Assembly: GCA_943789225.1 (NCBI GenBank)
Contig: CALSTH010000001.1
Coordinates: 310,001 to 374,000 of the forward strand
DNA length: 64,000 nucleotides
Reading direction: 5' to 3'
Origin: MS024-2A sp002292265
GTDB lineage: Bacteria > Bacteroidota > Bacteroidia > Flavobacteriales > Flavobacteriaceae
Shown here: positions 45,683 through 54,582 of the stretch, in pieces
Numbering within the stretch: the stretch's first letter is position 1
How the letters are laid out: each line of letters starts with the position of its first letter
Program-made: the position numbers and the translations under genes
The notes under the pieces: model-generated
Database searches by the model: none
Seen by the model: the letters and a program-made list of their open reading frames with translations, nothing else
Told to the model about the DNA's origin: nothing

Positions 45683-45985
45683 GCTTCCATTCGTAGAAAG
45701 TGAAAAAACTTAAGAGTTGTGAACCAAAGCACTTTTTTATTTAAATGTTGTCCTGTAGATCACGTATGTGATTTCGAAAAATTCAAGTGACTACTAAAGA
45801 TTAAACAAAGCCTTTGTACAATTACCCCTAGTTTTTCCCTCACCATGAAAGAATCCATCCAAAAGTATTTGGCAGAGGTGTTTGCGTTTTTAGAATTATT
45901 TATGAAACACATTTTTTAAATTAATTGTTAATTTTATCTTAAATTTTAATTAACTTTGTTCACTTTTTTAACTTTATATTTTAAT
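45683..45985 (+). promoter_or_regulatory. Upstream region of the third susC gene
   Basis: 303 nt without an established gene. A -7 element TAACTTTG lies at 45951-45958, 28 nt before the susC ATG. An interrupted palindrome ATCAC-GTAT-GTGAT at 45759-45772 could be a regulator site. A 24-codon frame MKESIQKYLAEVFAFLELFM... (45845-45919) lies just upstream of the promoter; without a ribosome-binding site I treat it as unproven. Confidence 0.45.
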
Positions 45986-48900
45986 ATGAAAAAATTATTA
46001 TTAGTGACGTTCGGCATGCTTATAGCAGCTACTGCATGGTCTCAAAAAACTATTACAGGTGTTGTAAATGATTCCTCTGGAGTTCCTCTTCCGGGAGCTG
46101 CTGTTGTCATCGATGGCACTGGCAATGGAGTCGCAACAGATTTTGATGGAAATTATAGCATAGAAGCTAATGAGGGAGATGTCCTTGTGTTTAGCTACGT
46201 AGGCTTTGAAACCCAGAAAATCACTGTTGGAGATTCAGATGCGGTAGACATAACAATGCAGCAAGATGCCGCTGAATTAAAAGAAGTAGTTGTCACGGCT
46301 TATGGTACTCAAAAAAGGGAATCCATAGCAGGTGCTGTGAGTATTATCAAGGCAGACCAAATTGAAAATTCAACATTTTCAAACCCTGTTAAAAGTCTAG
46401 AAGGTTTGGTCTCTGGTCTTAGAATAATCCAGTCAAGCGGTCAACCGGGTTCAGATCCAATTGTACGTATTAGAGGTTTTGGTTCTATTAACGCTGACAA
46501 CTCACCATTAATCGTTTTAGACGGAGTTCCTTATTCAGGAAGTCTTAATGCGATCAATCCCCAAGACATCGAATCGACTTCTGTACTAAAAGATGCCAAC
46601 TCTACTTCGTTATACGGAAACAAAGCATCTAATGGGGTTCTATTAATTACAACAAAAAAAGGAGCCAAAAACAAAGAACCACAAATATCGATTGACTCTA
46701 GATATGGTCTAACTCAACGCGGAGCTTTGGATTACAACGTAACCAAAACCCCAGGAGAATACTATGAGACGTATCACAGTATACTAGCGAATAGTGAATT
46801 ATACAGATCTAACTCTAACGGTACACCCCTTACTATTGGTGATGCTAGACAATTTGCATCTACTAATCTAATCGATAGACTTGGTTATAACCTTTATGAT
46901 GTTGCTGACGCAAATCTAGTGGATCCTACAACTGGAAAACTAAACCCAGCTGCAAACTTATTAGTTGACGATCGCTGGGAAGATGCTCTCTTTAGAGACA
47001 ATGCTAATTTCTCTTCTACCAATGTTAACATTTCTGGTGGGGCTGAAAAAATTGATTATTACTTCTCTATGGGAACTGAAGAAAATAATGGTTACACAGT
47101 TCAAAGTAACTTTGATAGAAAATCAGCACGTTTAAAAGTTAATGCTACAGAAATTGCAAATGTAGTCTCTATTGGAGGTGATGTTTCATATTCAAAATCC
47201 AATAGCCAGTTCGTACCTCTTGACGGTGGAACATCCTACAACAATGCATTCCAATGGACTAGAAATATTGCTCCTATTTATCCAGTGTATCAATACGACG
47301 AAAATTGGAGTCCAATTTTATCCAATATCTCTAACAGTGGATTTGCCTATGATATGGGTAGTTTTCAAAGTTTCCCTGATGGTTCCACAAGAGGTGCTAG
47401 AAACTATGGTCAGGGAGAACATCCTTTAGCTCATATTGAACAAAGTGAAGTGACCAACGAAACAGACAATTTTAATACTGCAATACGAGCTAAAATTGAT
47501 TTACCCTTTGATATCAAATTTGAGTACATATTGAATTATTTAACTGAAATTGATCAATCTACTTATTTCAATAAACCAGGAGCTTCTGTAGGTGCTACTT
47601 CTTTAAATGGTACTTTAGAAAATGGTAGAAATAATTTTTCAGTGCTTACTAATCAACAATTATTAACTTGGAATAAAGAATATAACCGACATAGCTATGA
47701 TGTTTTATTAGGGCATGAAACCTATGAGGAAAAATTCACAACGCTGAGTCTTTATAAAACAAATATTATTGGAACCTTAAGTCCAATACTTGACAACACA
47801 GCGGTTTACAATTCAGCTAGTAACTACAATACGAAATATACAACTGAAGGATACTTTTCCAGATTAATCTACGGTTTTGACAGTAAATATTATGTCAATT
47901 TAACAGGTAGATATGACGCCTCTTCTGTGTTTCATCCAGACGAACGTTGGGGAATCTTTTGGTCTGCAGGTGCATCGTGGATCATGACGAACGAGAAATT
48001 TCTCAGTAATTTAAATTTCATCAACTACGCTAAATTAGCTTCAAACTATGGTACCTCAGGTAATGACAGAATATTTTATCCTGGCACAGGAACCAGAAAC
48101 CTTGTGGCGTACGAGAATCAATACGTAATTGATGAAAATAACGGCGCTTTAACACAAAGTCTTTACAGTTTAGGCGGAAGAGAGATCACTTGGGAAAAAT
48201 CAGCAAGTTTTGGTGTTAATTTAGAAATGAGATTGTTTAATCGTGTTAATTTAGGTCTAGGGTACTACTCGAGAACTTCTAACGATCTATTATTCGATAA
48301 GCCACTACAACCCTCAACAGGACAAAATTCTAGACCAGAAAACTTTGGTTCAATGAAAAACAGTGGTATTGAGGCAGAAATTGCATGGACAGCAGTAGAG
48401 AGTGAAAAGTTAAGAATTGTTCTTAACGCGAATCTTTCTACACTTAAAAATGAAATTACTGAACTTCCCCGTGATTCAATCCAAGTGGGTAACTTCCGAA
48501 GAGTCGTTGGAAGAAGTGCTTATGACTATTATATGGTCGAGTCAGCTGGTGTTAATCCTGCAAATGGGAATGCGGTTTTCTTAACTACAGATTCAAATGG
48601 AGATAGAGTTGAAACGGAAGATTACAGTGAAGCTGTTACGAATGGAAGAGTCTTTCTCGACAAATCTGCTGTACCAAAAGTAAATGGTGGTTTTGGATTA
48701 AATATCCAATATGGTGGTTTCGATCTAGGAGCTCAATTCGCCTACCAAATTGGAGGCTATGGACTGGATAATGTATACTTTGGATTGTTAGGCCTAGGTA
48801 CTGAAATTGAAAACGTCCCGGATTATGATCAAACCTGGACGGTTGATAACCCAACAGCAAGTTTACCAAGGGTGGATCCTTTAGTTCCAGATCAATATAG

Positions 48901-49156
48901 AAATTCTGATCTGCGCCTAACCACACTAGGTTATTTGAGTCTTGCGAATGTTAATTTTGGCTACACCTTCGACAATGACATGCTTGATAAATACAATATT
49001 TCTAGCATACGATTGTACGGTATTGTGAATAATGCCTCTTTACTGTATACAGCAAGACAAGGGTATGACCCAAGACTGAATTCCCTGGGAGCCTCTTCTG
49101 GAGAATATGGTGCAAACAGGACGCTGTCCGTTGGGGTAAATATCAAACTTAGATAA
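45986..49156 (+). CDS. SusC-like TonB-dependent transporter, cargo unknown
   Basis: 1056 residues from ATG 45986 (MKKLLLVTFGMLIAATAWSQ, a good signal peptide). A TTG 30 nt upstream is in frame but lies inside the -7 promoter element, so it is not used. Regulatory domain KTITGVVNDSSGVPLPGAAVVI, TonB-box region LKEVVVTAYGTQKRESIAGA, plug with PLIVLDGVPYSGSLNAINPQDIESTSVLKDANSTSLYGNKASNGVLLITTKKG, and a barrel ending LSVGVNIKLR. The SusD partner begins 14 nt downstream. No degradative enzymes accompany it, so the cargo stays unknown. Confidence 0.92.
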   Translation: MKKLLLVTFGMLIAATAWSQKTITGVVNDSSGVPLPGAAVVIDGTGNGVATDFDGNYSIEANEGDVLVFSYVGFETQKITVGDSDAVDITMQQDAAELKEVVVTAYGTQKRESIAGAVSIIKADQIENSTFSNPVKSLEGLVSGLRIIQSSGQPGSDPIVRIRGFGSINADNSPLIVLDGVPYSGSLNAINPQDIESTSVLKDANSTSLYGNKASNGVLLITTKKGAKNKEPQISIDSRYGLTQRGALDYNVTKTPGEYYETYHSILANSELYRSNSNGTPLTIGDARQFASTNLIDRLGYNLYDVADANLVDPTTGKLNPAANLLVDDRWEDALFRDNANFSSTNVNISGGAEKIDYYFSMGTEENNGYTVQSNFDRKSARLKVNATEIANVVSIGGDVSYSKSNSQFVPLDGGTSYNNAFQWTRNIAPIYPVYQYDENWSPILSNISNSGFAYDMGSFQSFPDGSTRGARNYGQGEHPLAHIEQSEVTNETDNFNTAIRAKIDLPFDIKFEYILNYLTEIDQSTYFNKPGASVGATSLNGTLENGRNNFSVLTNQQLLTWNKEYNRHSYDVLLGHETYEEKFTTLSLYKTNIIGTLSPILDNTAVYNSASNYNTKYTTEGYFSRLIYGFDSKYYVNLTGRYDASSVFHPDERWGIFWSAGASWIMTNEKFLSNLNFINYAKLASNYGTSGNDRIFYPGTGTRNLVAYENQYVIDENNGALTQSLYSLGGREITWEKSASFGVNLEMRLFNRVNLGLGYYSRTSNDLLFDKPLQPSTGQNSRPENFGSMKNSGIEAEIAWTAVESEKLRIVLNANLSTLKNEITELPRDSIQVGNFRRVVGRSAYDYYMVESAGVNPANGNAVFLTTDSNGDRVETEDYSEAVTNGRVFLDKSAVPKVNGGFGLNIQYGGFDLGAQFAYQIGGYGLDNVYFGLLGLGTEIENVPDYDQTWTVDNPTASLPRVDPLVPDQYRNSDLRLTTLGYLSLANVNFGYTFDNDMLDKYNISSIRLYGIVNNASLLYTARQGYDPRLNSLGASSGEYGANRTLSVGVNIKLR

Positions 49157-49170
49157 ATAAATATTGAATT

Positions 49171-50649
49171 ATGATAAATATAAAATATACAAACATGAGA
49201 TTGGGTAGACTTATTCCTTTACTTACGGCAATTTTGATTATTTCATCTTGTTCTGACATTGATGACAGAGACTTCGCAGATGAAAGATATTATACATCCT
49301 CGCATGCTTCAGCAGTTTCAAGTGCTGGAGGATCAACAGGATTAGTGGCGCTTGATGCATCAATATTAAGTTACTTAATGGCAGGTGAGTCTAGCACAGA
49401 TGAGTTCGGTTTAAAAGCAGTTGATATTGCTTTTGATTTAAGAAGTAACGACTTGGATATGGACGGATCAACATGGTTCGGTGGATATCACCGCTATGAT
49501 AATGTTGTTCCAAATAGTAACGACACGGAACACTTATGGGAATTCTTTTATAAGGTAATTAATCAAGCTAATGGTATCATTAATACTATACCAGATGATT
49601 CTCCTGAAGACATCTTGATTTATAAGTATAAATCATATACCTATAGAGCAATTGCTTATTTTTATCTTATCCGAATATTTCAACAAACAAATGCAGCAGA
49701 TTCTGTTGAAGCCATCCCAATTGATTTTGGAGATTTTGTCGGAGAATCAAATTCTAATGTAGGTGAAGTAAAGCAAGTTATACTTGATGACTTAACTCTG
49801 GCATATAATGGCTTACAAGGTTATTCAAGAAGTTCAAAAGAAGAAGTGGATGCCACGGTTGTTGCAGCTTTCTTAGCGCGTTATCATTTGACCTATGAGA
49901 ATTGGTCAGAAGCTGAAAGGTTTGCTTCAGAAGCAATGTCTTTTGGAACTCTAAGTAGTGATGTTGCCCATGGGTTTGATGAAATATCTTTGTCAGAAGC
50001 AATCTGGGGATCAGTAATCACAGCACAGACTACCACTTTTTACAGATCGTTCTTTTCTCATATGAGTCAAATTAGCGATGGGTATAGTGGCTGGAATCAC
50101 TTTAAAACAATAAATTCTAAATTATACGATTTGATTCCTAGTACGGATGAAAGAAAGAAATGGTTTGCCGATCAGGATTATGATCCAGGAGCAGTTATTG
50201 TTCCCGGGTCTTGGGGCCACTACAATTTCACGCCAAAATATACCATGTTGAAATTCTGGGATGGGCCCACCTATGGTAATTTTATAGGTGATTACATCTA
50301 TCTACGTAATGCTGAATTTTATTTAACAAGAGCTGAAGCTTTAGCTCGTTTAAGTAGAGATGAAGAAGCACAACAGGTACTTTACAATTTAAATACAACA
50401 AGAGATCCAAGTTATGTTAAATCAACAAATACAGGACAAGCACTGATTGATGAAATCATTCTCTACAGAAGGATTGAATTATTTGGTGAAGGTGTTGCCT
50501 CTTTTGATATGGCTAGACTGGGTGTTGGACTTAATAGAAAAGATGGTCGTGTAAATCCAGTACAACCAGGAGCAGATATAGTTATTCCTGCTGGATCTGA
50601 TAAAATGATATTTCCAATTCCAACCGTAGAACTAGATGCGCAACGCTAA
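49171..50649 (+). CDS. SusD/RagB-family lipoprotein
   Basis: 492 residues. The lipobox is ISSC; either the ATG at 49171 or the one at 49195 (MRLGRLIPLL...) gives a working signal peptide, and the second is the more typical length. SusD features include YKYKSYTYRAIAYFYLIRIFQQ, VAAFLARYHLTYENWSEAERFASEAM, YIYLRNAEFYLTRAEALARLSRDEEAQQVL and the C-terminal EIILYRRIELFGEGVASFDMARLG. It is the glycan or nutrient-binding partner of the SusC at 45986. A hairpin terminator follows at 50686. Confidence 0.92.
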   Translation: MINIKYTNMRLGRLIPLLTAILIISSCSDIDDRDFADERYYTSSHASAVSSAGGSTGLVALDASILSYLMAGESSTDEFGLKAVDIAFDLRSNDLDMDGSTWFGGYHRYDNVVPNSNDTEHLWEFFYKVINQANGIINTIPDDSPEDILIYKYKSYTYRAIAYFYLIRIFQQTNAADSVEAIPIDFGDFVGESNSNVGEVKQVILDDLTLAYNGLQGYSRSSKEEVDATVVAAFLARYHLTYENWSEAERFASEAMSFGTLSSDVAHGFDEISLSEAIWGSVITAQTTTFYRSFFSHMSQISDGYSGWNHFKTINSKLYDLIPSTDERKKWFADQDYDPGAVIVPGSWGHYNFTPKYTMLKFWDGPTYGNFIGDYIYLRNAEFYLTRAEALARLSRDEEAQQVLYNLNTTRDPSYVKSTNTGQALIDEIILYRRIELFGEGVASFDMARLGVGLNRKDGRVNPVQPGADIVIPAGSDKMIFPIPTVELDAQR

Positions 50650-50685
50650 GCCATAAGGAAATCTAGTTTTTAATTTTTAATAAAC

Positions 50686-50714
50686 AAAACCCTCCCTAGT
50701 GGAGGGTTTTGCTT
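50686..50714 (+). terminator. Intrinsic terminator of the third SusC/SusD operon
   Basis: Ten-bp stem AAAACCCTCC/GGAGGGTTTT with a 5-nt loop CTAGT, then a T-rich end. It starts 36 nt after the SusD stop. A related but weaker hairpin (CCTTCC/GGAGGG) lies at 51761-51777. Confidence 0.85.
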
Positions 50715-50879
50715 TTATATCCATGTCTCCAAATAGCAAATTTCTTCTATCTAGGATTAATCCAAACACAGGGGCATGGGTTTTAGAAAACGGTTTTTCT
50801 ATTGAAACAGGGGAATGGGATTTGATATGTAATCCATTATCTCTATCTTAGAGTTATCATTAACCAGAAATCAATTAAA

Positions 50880-51551
50880 ATGTCACAATCTAGAAGATCT
50901 TTTATAGCAGCATTAGCGATGGGAACTACGGGTGCTGCCTTCCCCATATTCAAAGAAGCTGAAAATTTAGATTTGAACCTTGAATTCTCTGAAGATGAAA
51001 TCTCTAAAGCAAATGAATGGGTTTCAAAAGTAAAGGGAACTAAAAAAATGGTTTACGACGGAACAACATTTAACAAAGGGTTTCCTGTTCATTGGAATTG
51101 GGCGTATTATCAATCCAATATAGACATGAAGGTTCCCGAAAGCGAGATAACTACAATAAGTGTATTCAGGGCTATGGGAATTTTACCCGCCTTTAAATCA
51201 GCATTATGGAAAAAATATAAGTTCGGAGAGTTTTTTAAAGTTAATGATCCTAAAACTGAGAAACCTTCCCTTAGAAACTTTGTTGATACTCCCCAAAAAG
51301 GAGACCTTCCAGGAGGAGGTGTCACAGGTATTAGCGAAATGCTTGAGAAAGGTTCTTTATTTTGTGTTTGTGGCGTGGCAACAAAAATTATTAGCGGGAT
51401 TTTCGCTAAAAAAATGAACCTTGATGCTGACGAAGTATATCAAGATTTTAAAAATCATATTATAGACGGCATCCAAATCGTTCCCACAGGTGTCTGGGCA
51501 TTGGGAGAGGTCCAAGCAAAAGGATGTGGTTATATTTACGCAGGGGGTTAA
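50880..51551 (+). CDS. Tat-exported DsrE-like protein
   Basis: 223 residues. SRRSFIAALAMGTTGAAFP is a twin-arginine signal. The rest has alternating strand/helix pattern with HWNWAYYQS, TTISVFRAMGILPAF, a cysteine-containing strand GSLFCVCGVATKIISG and a C-terminal VPTGVWALGEVQAKGCGYIYAGG. The last segment is like the end of DsrE-fold proteins, which handle sulfur or bind small ligands, but I am not sure of the family. CxC and the final Cys could be redox-active or bind a metal. It is a single gene between two AT-rich intergenic regions. Confidence 0.6.
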   Translation: MSQSRRSFIAALAMGTTGAAFPIFKEAENLDLNLEFSEDEISKANEWVSKVKGTKKMVYDGTTFNKGFPVHWNWAYYQSNIDMKVPESEITTISVFRAMGILPAFKSALWKKYKFGEFFKVNDPKTEKPSLRNFVDTPQKGDLPGGGVTGISEMLEKGSLFCVCGVATKIISGIFAKKMNLDADEVYQDFKNHIIDGIQIVPTGVWALGEVQAKGCGYIYAGG

Positions 51552-51596
51552 ACTTTATATTTTTTAGGCTAAAAAGGTGTAGCCAAAACGCTTAAA

Positions 51597-51725
51597 ATGA
51601 TTTTTGTGATTAGTTTAATAAGAAACCAGGTGAAGGAGACTTTGCAAATGTATTTTGCTAAATTAGAGGTGGGTGATCCAGAATTCTTTTTGATTAGACT
51701 TATTCATTCAAAGATTAATAGTTAA
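51597..51725 (+). CDS. Possible small ORF (42 aa)
   Basis: ATG 51597 opens 42 codons (MIFVISLIRNQVKETL...SKINS) in the 382-nt gap after the Tat protein. No ribosome-binding site, signal peptide or known motif is visible. It may be a remnant or chance reading frame; the rest of this gap holds a weak hairpin (51761-51777) and the repeat at 51783. Confidence 0.2.
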   Translation: MIFVISLIRNQVKETLQMYFAKLEVGDPEFFLIRLIHSKINS

Positions 51726-51782
51726 ACACGTCCATTTCACTAATTTTTAAATCGTCGAGCCTTCCCAAGTGGAGGGTTTTTC

Positions 51783-51909
51783 TTTTCCACCAATGCCCCC
51801 AATCCAAATCCCTCTTAATCCATTGATATCATTGCTTTAACCTAAGATCTATAAAAGGCATTTTAGGGGAGAGTTGTTTGGGGAAAGTGTGTATATTGGT
51901 TGGATTTTT
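51783..51909 (+). repeat. Intergenic repeat, copy A
   Basis: About 127 bp, matching 53041-53169 over its full length with scattered differences. The best-conserved core is TAATCCATTGATATCATTGC, identical in both copies; the end (TTTTAGGGG...TTGTTTGGGG...TTGGTTGG) is also shared. Copy A ends 24 nt before the DUF1996 start codon, so it contains or overlaps that gene's promoter. Confidence 0.75.
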
Positions 51910-51933
51910 ACCTAATCTCCATACCTTGTAATA

Positions 51934-52989
51934 ATGAAAAAACTAAGTTACCCTTTAGTATTATCACTAACAGCATTCCTAATCTTTTATGGCTGTTCTA
52001 CAGAAGAAGACGATAGCGACCTCGTGAAGACCAGTCCTCCTCCCCTAAGTGAATTACAGCCTGGCAGGATTCTTTCTAATGAAAATATTTACATTAACGG
52101 AGATGGAACTGGGAATTTCCGCACACACTGCGAGGAATCTCATGTAAACAATGATGATCCACTTGTTCACCCTGGTCAGGCTGGTGCTGCCCATCAGCAT
52201 GTTTTCTTTGGATTCAAAAAGACGGATGCCAATACAACCATAGATATGATAGAAAATGCAACAGAACCATCAACCTGTGAGGGTATCGCACTAAACCAGT
52301 CTGCTTATTGGGTTCCTGCACTTTTTTCAGCGGACGGAACGCGATTGGAATACAAGGAAGTACTCTTCTATTACAAGAGTGGCTATCACTTACCTGGTGA
52401 TATCATCCAAGCTCCGCCAGAAGGACTTGTAATGATTTCAGGTCATGACATGTCTCAACCGCAAGATGTTGTAAGCGCAAAGTATCGTTGCGAAAGTTGG
52501 GAGGCTCCACTTCCTCAATTTGATGAGGGCGACCCAATGGACCATGTACCATACTTGCCCAAATGTCAAGTAGGCGACTTGCTGGAGTTTCGAGTTGTAT
52601 TTCCTCAGTGTTGGGATGGGGTTAATCTGACCTCAGACGATAAGCGCAGCCACATGTCTTACCCAATACCGGCAGAGACACCATTCACAGGAACAGGGAG
52701 ATGTCCAGATTCACATCCCATAGCAATACCAGAAATTTCCTATAAGTTCGCCGTTATGGTCACTAATTCGACAGGACCATCTGACACCTGGTATCTCTCT
52801 TCAGATATGAAGGAATTACATCCAAACGGTTCATCTTTGCATGGAGATTGGATGAACGGATGGGATTCAGAAATTATGGATCTTATCATCAATAATTGTA
52901 TCAACCCCGGATATGATTGCGACGTTGGTCTTCTTGGAGACGGTACACGACTTCAAGAGGTTGTAACAACCCAAAACGGAGACGATTGA
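51934..52989 (+). CDS. DUF1996-domain lipoprotein
   Basis: 351 residues with an FYGCS lipobox (Cys21). DUF1996 motifs are clear: THCEESH near the start, GAAHQHVFFG (His residues), NQSAYWVPALF, YYKSGY, FPQCWDG, HMSYP, RCPDSHPIAIPEISYKF and the terminal HGDWMNGWDSEIM...CIN. The family is frequent in fungi and actinobacteria and of unknown function; conserved His and Cys residues suggest metal binding or disulfides. It stands alone between two copies of a ~125-bp repeat, which could mean acquisition as a unit. Confidence 0.85.
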   Translation: MKKLSYPLVLSLTAFLIFYGCSTEEDDSDLVKTSPPPLSELQPGRILSNENIYINGDGTGNFRTHCEESHVNNDDPLVHPGQAGAAHQHVFFGFKKTDANTTIDMIENATEPSTCEGIALNQSAYWVPALFSADGTRLEYKEVLFYYKSGYHLPGDIIQAPPEGLVMISGHDMSQPQDVVSAKYRCESWEAPLPQFDEGDPMDHVPYLPKCQVGDLLEFRVVFPQCWDGVNLTSDDKRSHMSYPIPAETPFTGTGRCPDSHPIAIPEISYKFAVMVTNSTGPSDTWYLSSDMKELHPNGSSLHGDWMNGWDSEIMDLIINNCINPGYDCDVGLLGDGTRLQEVVTTQNGDD

Positions 52990-53040
52990 ATGAAATAACG
53001 AGTATTTTATATGAATAAGCCTTTTTATTCAGTGCAGGTT

Positions 53041-53169
53041 TTTCTCCACCAATGGATACAATCCAAATCCCTTCTAATCCATTGATATCATTGCCTTAAG
53101 CTAGGATTCCTGTGTAGTGGTTTTAGGGGGGTGTTGTTTGGGGGAAGTTTGTAACATGGTTGGGATTTA
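53041..53169 (+). repeat. Intergenic repeat, copy B
   Basis: Direct-orientation copy of 51783-51909, about 50 nt after the DUF1996 stop. Unlike copy A it has no gene behind it. The 610-nt region 52990-53599 that contains it holds otherwise the inverted repeat at 53193, tandem TGTGCAA words at 53341-53358 and tRNA-Arg. Confidence 0.75.
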
Positions 53170-53192
53170 GTGCTCTTATGAGGTCTTATGGG

Positions 53193-53237
53193 TGTGCCGC
53201 TATCCCATGCCCCCAGTGCTAAGGGACAAGCGGCACA
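53193..53237. repeat. Nine-bp inverted repeat with 27-nt centre
   Basis: TGTGCCGCT at 53193-53201 and its perfect complement AGCGGCACA at 53229-53237. Inside, TCCC (53203-53206) and GGGA (53223-53226) extend the stem with small bulges. It is GC-richer than its surroundings, lacks a T-run, and lies in non-coding DNA between repeat copy B and tRNA-Arg. It could be a structured RNA element or a recombination-related site. Confidence 0.5.
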
Positions 53238-53409
53238 TATAACTTTCCTATTTTCAATTCTCCACCAAAACATATACATTGCAGTAACTATTGAGATTTT
53301 GTAAATGATCCTAATGGTTATTATTCTTTAACAAGACTTGTGTGCAAATAGTGTGCAAGTGAGGAAACAAAAAAGGGACCACATTGCTGTTATCCCTTGT
53401 TATAATTGT

Positions 53410-53482
53410 GACCTCGGCAGGATTCAAACCTGCAACCTCTTGAGCCGTAATCAAGTGCACTATTCAGTTATGCTACGAGGCC
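53410..53482 (-). tRNA. tRNA-Arg(ACG)
   Basis: A 73-nt minus-strand cloverleaf. The acceptor stem GGCCTCG/CGAGGTC has one G-U pair; the anticodon stem CTTGA/TCAAG closes loop TTACGGC (anticodon ACG, read as ICG). The T loop is TTTGAAT, with T instead of C at position 56, and the D loop has GA instead of GG at 18-19, so the tertiary pair would be A19-U56. CCA is not encoded. Confidence 0.88.
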
Positions 53483-53599
53483 ATTGTGAGGGCACAAATA
53501 TAAGTATTTTCTATTTGAGCCAGAATGAAATTCATTGTCTTTTTGTAGGAAAAATTAAGGAATTCTGAAAGTTCGGTGTAAATTGCAAGTTATTTGACT

Positions 53600-54535
53600 A
53601 TGGATACTTTAGCACTAATTTTAGGTCTGTTTTTTCTCATCAAAGGAGGTGCGTATTTATTTGAGGGCTCCCTCGCGGTCTCTATGAAACTGAATATACC
53701 CAGATTCATAATTGGTATGACCGTGGTTTCTTTTGCCACCTCCGCACCTGAACTAGTGGTTAGTGTACAATCAGCAATTATGGGATACCCTGATCTTGCG
53801 CTTGGGAATATTGTAGGTTCCAATATTGCTAATGTGGCATTTGTGCTTGGAATTGTGGTACTTTTAAGTCCTCTTAAAATTGAACCTGTCTTTTACAAAT
53901 TCGATTGGCCCATTATGATGGTCGTCACGCTCTTGTTTTATTTTTTGATACAAAGTGATAGTGCACTTACACGAATAGAGGGCGCCGTATTAGTTTTTGC
54001 AATGATCGCGTATCTTTTTGTCATTCTATTTTTTCAGAAAAGCCGATTGGTAGAGGATGAGGTCTTTGAGGAAGAGGTTACTATGAAGTATACCAAAATA
54101 GCTTATCTCATCCTTTTTGGCGGTTTCTTATTGTGGTTGGGTTCAGAGGTCTTGATCAAAGGAGCGGTAGGCTTGGCTTCTAAATTGGGGGTAAGTGAGC
54201 GTATTATAAGTGTCTCGATTATCGCTTTTGGAACCAGTATCCCGGAACTCTCTACCTCTATCATTGCCATCATGAATAAAGAGCATAAAATTTCCATAGG
54301 GAATTTGATTGGTTCCAATATTTTTGATATGCTCGGAATTATTGGATTAACAGGATTGCTATCTCCAATTTACATCTCAGACAAAGCTCTAATCAGTAAC
54401 GACTTGATTTGGATGATTTTCGTAGCCTTTTTGATTCTACCCTTGGTGTTTTTCCCCAACAAGATGAAACTAGCCAGAGCAGAAGGGGTTATATTGATTC
54501 TGGTTTATGCACTATTTATAGGAAGATTATTTTAA
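53600..54535 (+). CDS. Calcium/sodium antiporter (CaCA family)
   Basis: 311 residues from ATG 53600 (a TTG six bases upstream is in frame). Ten membrane segments in two homologous halves. Both alpha repeats are present: GMTVVSFATSAPELVVS with GNIVGSNIANV, and SVSIIAFGTSIPELSTSIIA with GNLIGSNIFDMLGI. The GTSxPE and GNxxGSN motifs hold the ions in Na+/Ca2+ (YrbG-type) exchangers. It exports Ca2+ at the inner membrane. The gene ends in a terminator shared with the convergent glutamine synthetase gene. Confidence 0.92.
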   Translation: MDTLALILGLFFLIKGGAYLFEGSLAVSMKLNIPRFIIGMTVVSFATSAPELVVSVQSAIMGYPDLALGNIVGSNIANVAFVLGIVVLLSPLKIEPVFYKFDWPIMMVVTLLFYFLIQSDSALTRIEGAVLVFAMIAYLFVILFFQKSRLVEDEVFEEEVTMKYTKIAYLILFGGFLLWLGSEVLIKGAVGLASKLGVSERIISVSIIAFGTSIPELSTSIIAIMNKEHKISIGNLIGSNIFDMLGIIGLTGLLSPIYISDKALISNDLIWMIFVAFLILPLVFFPNKMKLARAEGVILILVYALFIGRLF

Positions 54536-54540
54536 AAAAA

Positions 54541-54568
54541 AAGCCTCTAGAAACTAGAGGCTTTTTTT
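54541..54568. terminator. Bidirectional terminator between the antiporter and GSII genes
   Basis: Perfect 10-bp stem AAGCCTCTAG/CTAGAGGCTT with loop AAA. An A-run precedes it and a T-run follows it, so it ends transcripts from both convergent genes. Confidence 0.9.
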
Positions 54569-54582
54569 TGTGGTTAGGTCAG

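Noticed and set aside
45956..45985. TTG start of the third SusC
   Set aside because: The TTG is part of the TAACTTTG promoter element, and the ATG at 45986 gives a proper signal peptide.
53338..53568. 76-codon plus-strand frame ending over tRNA-Arg
   Set aside because: Its middle part (RIQTCNLLSRNQ) is the reverse-strand translation of the tRNA-Arg gene, a well-known artefact.
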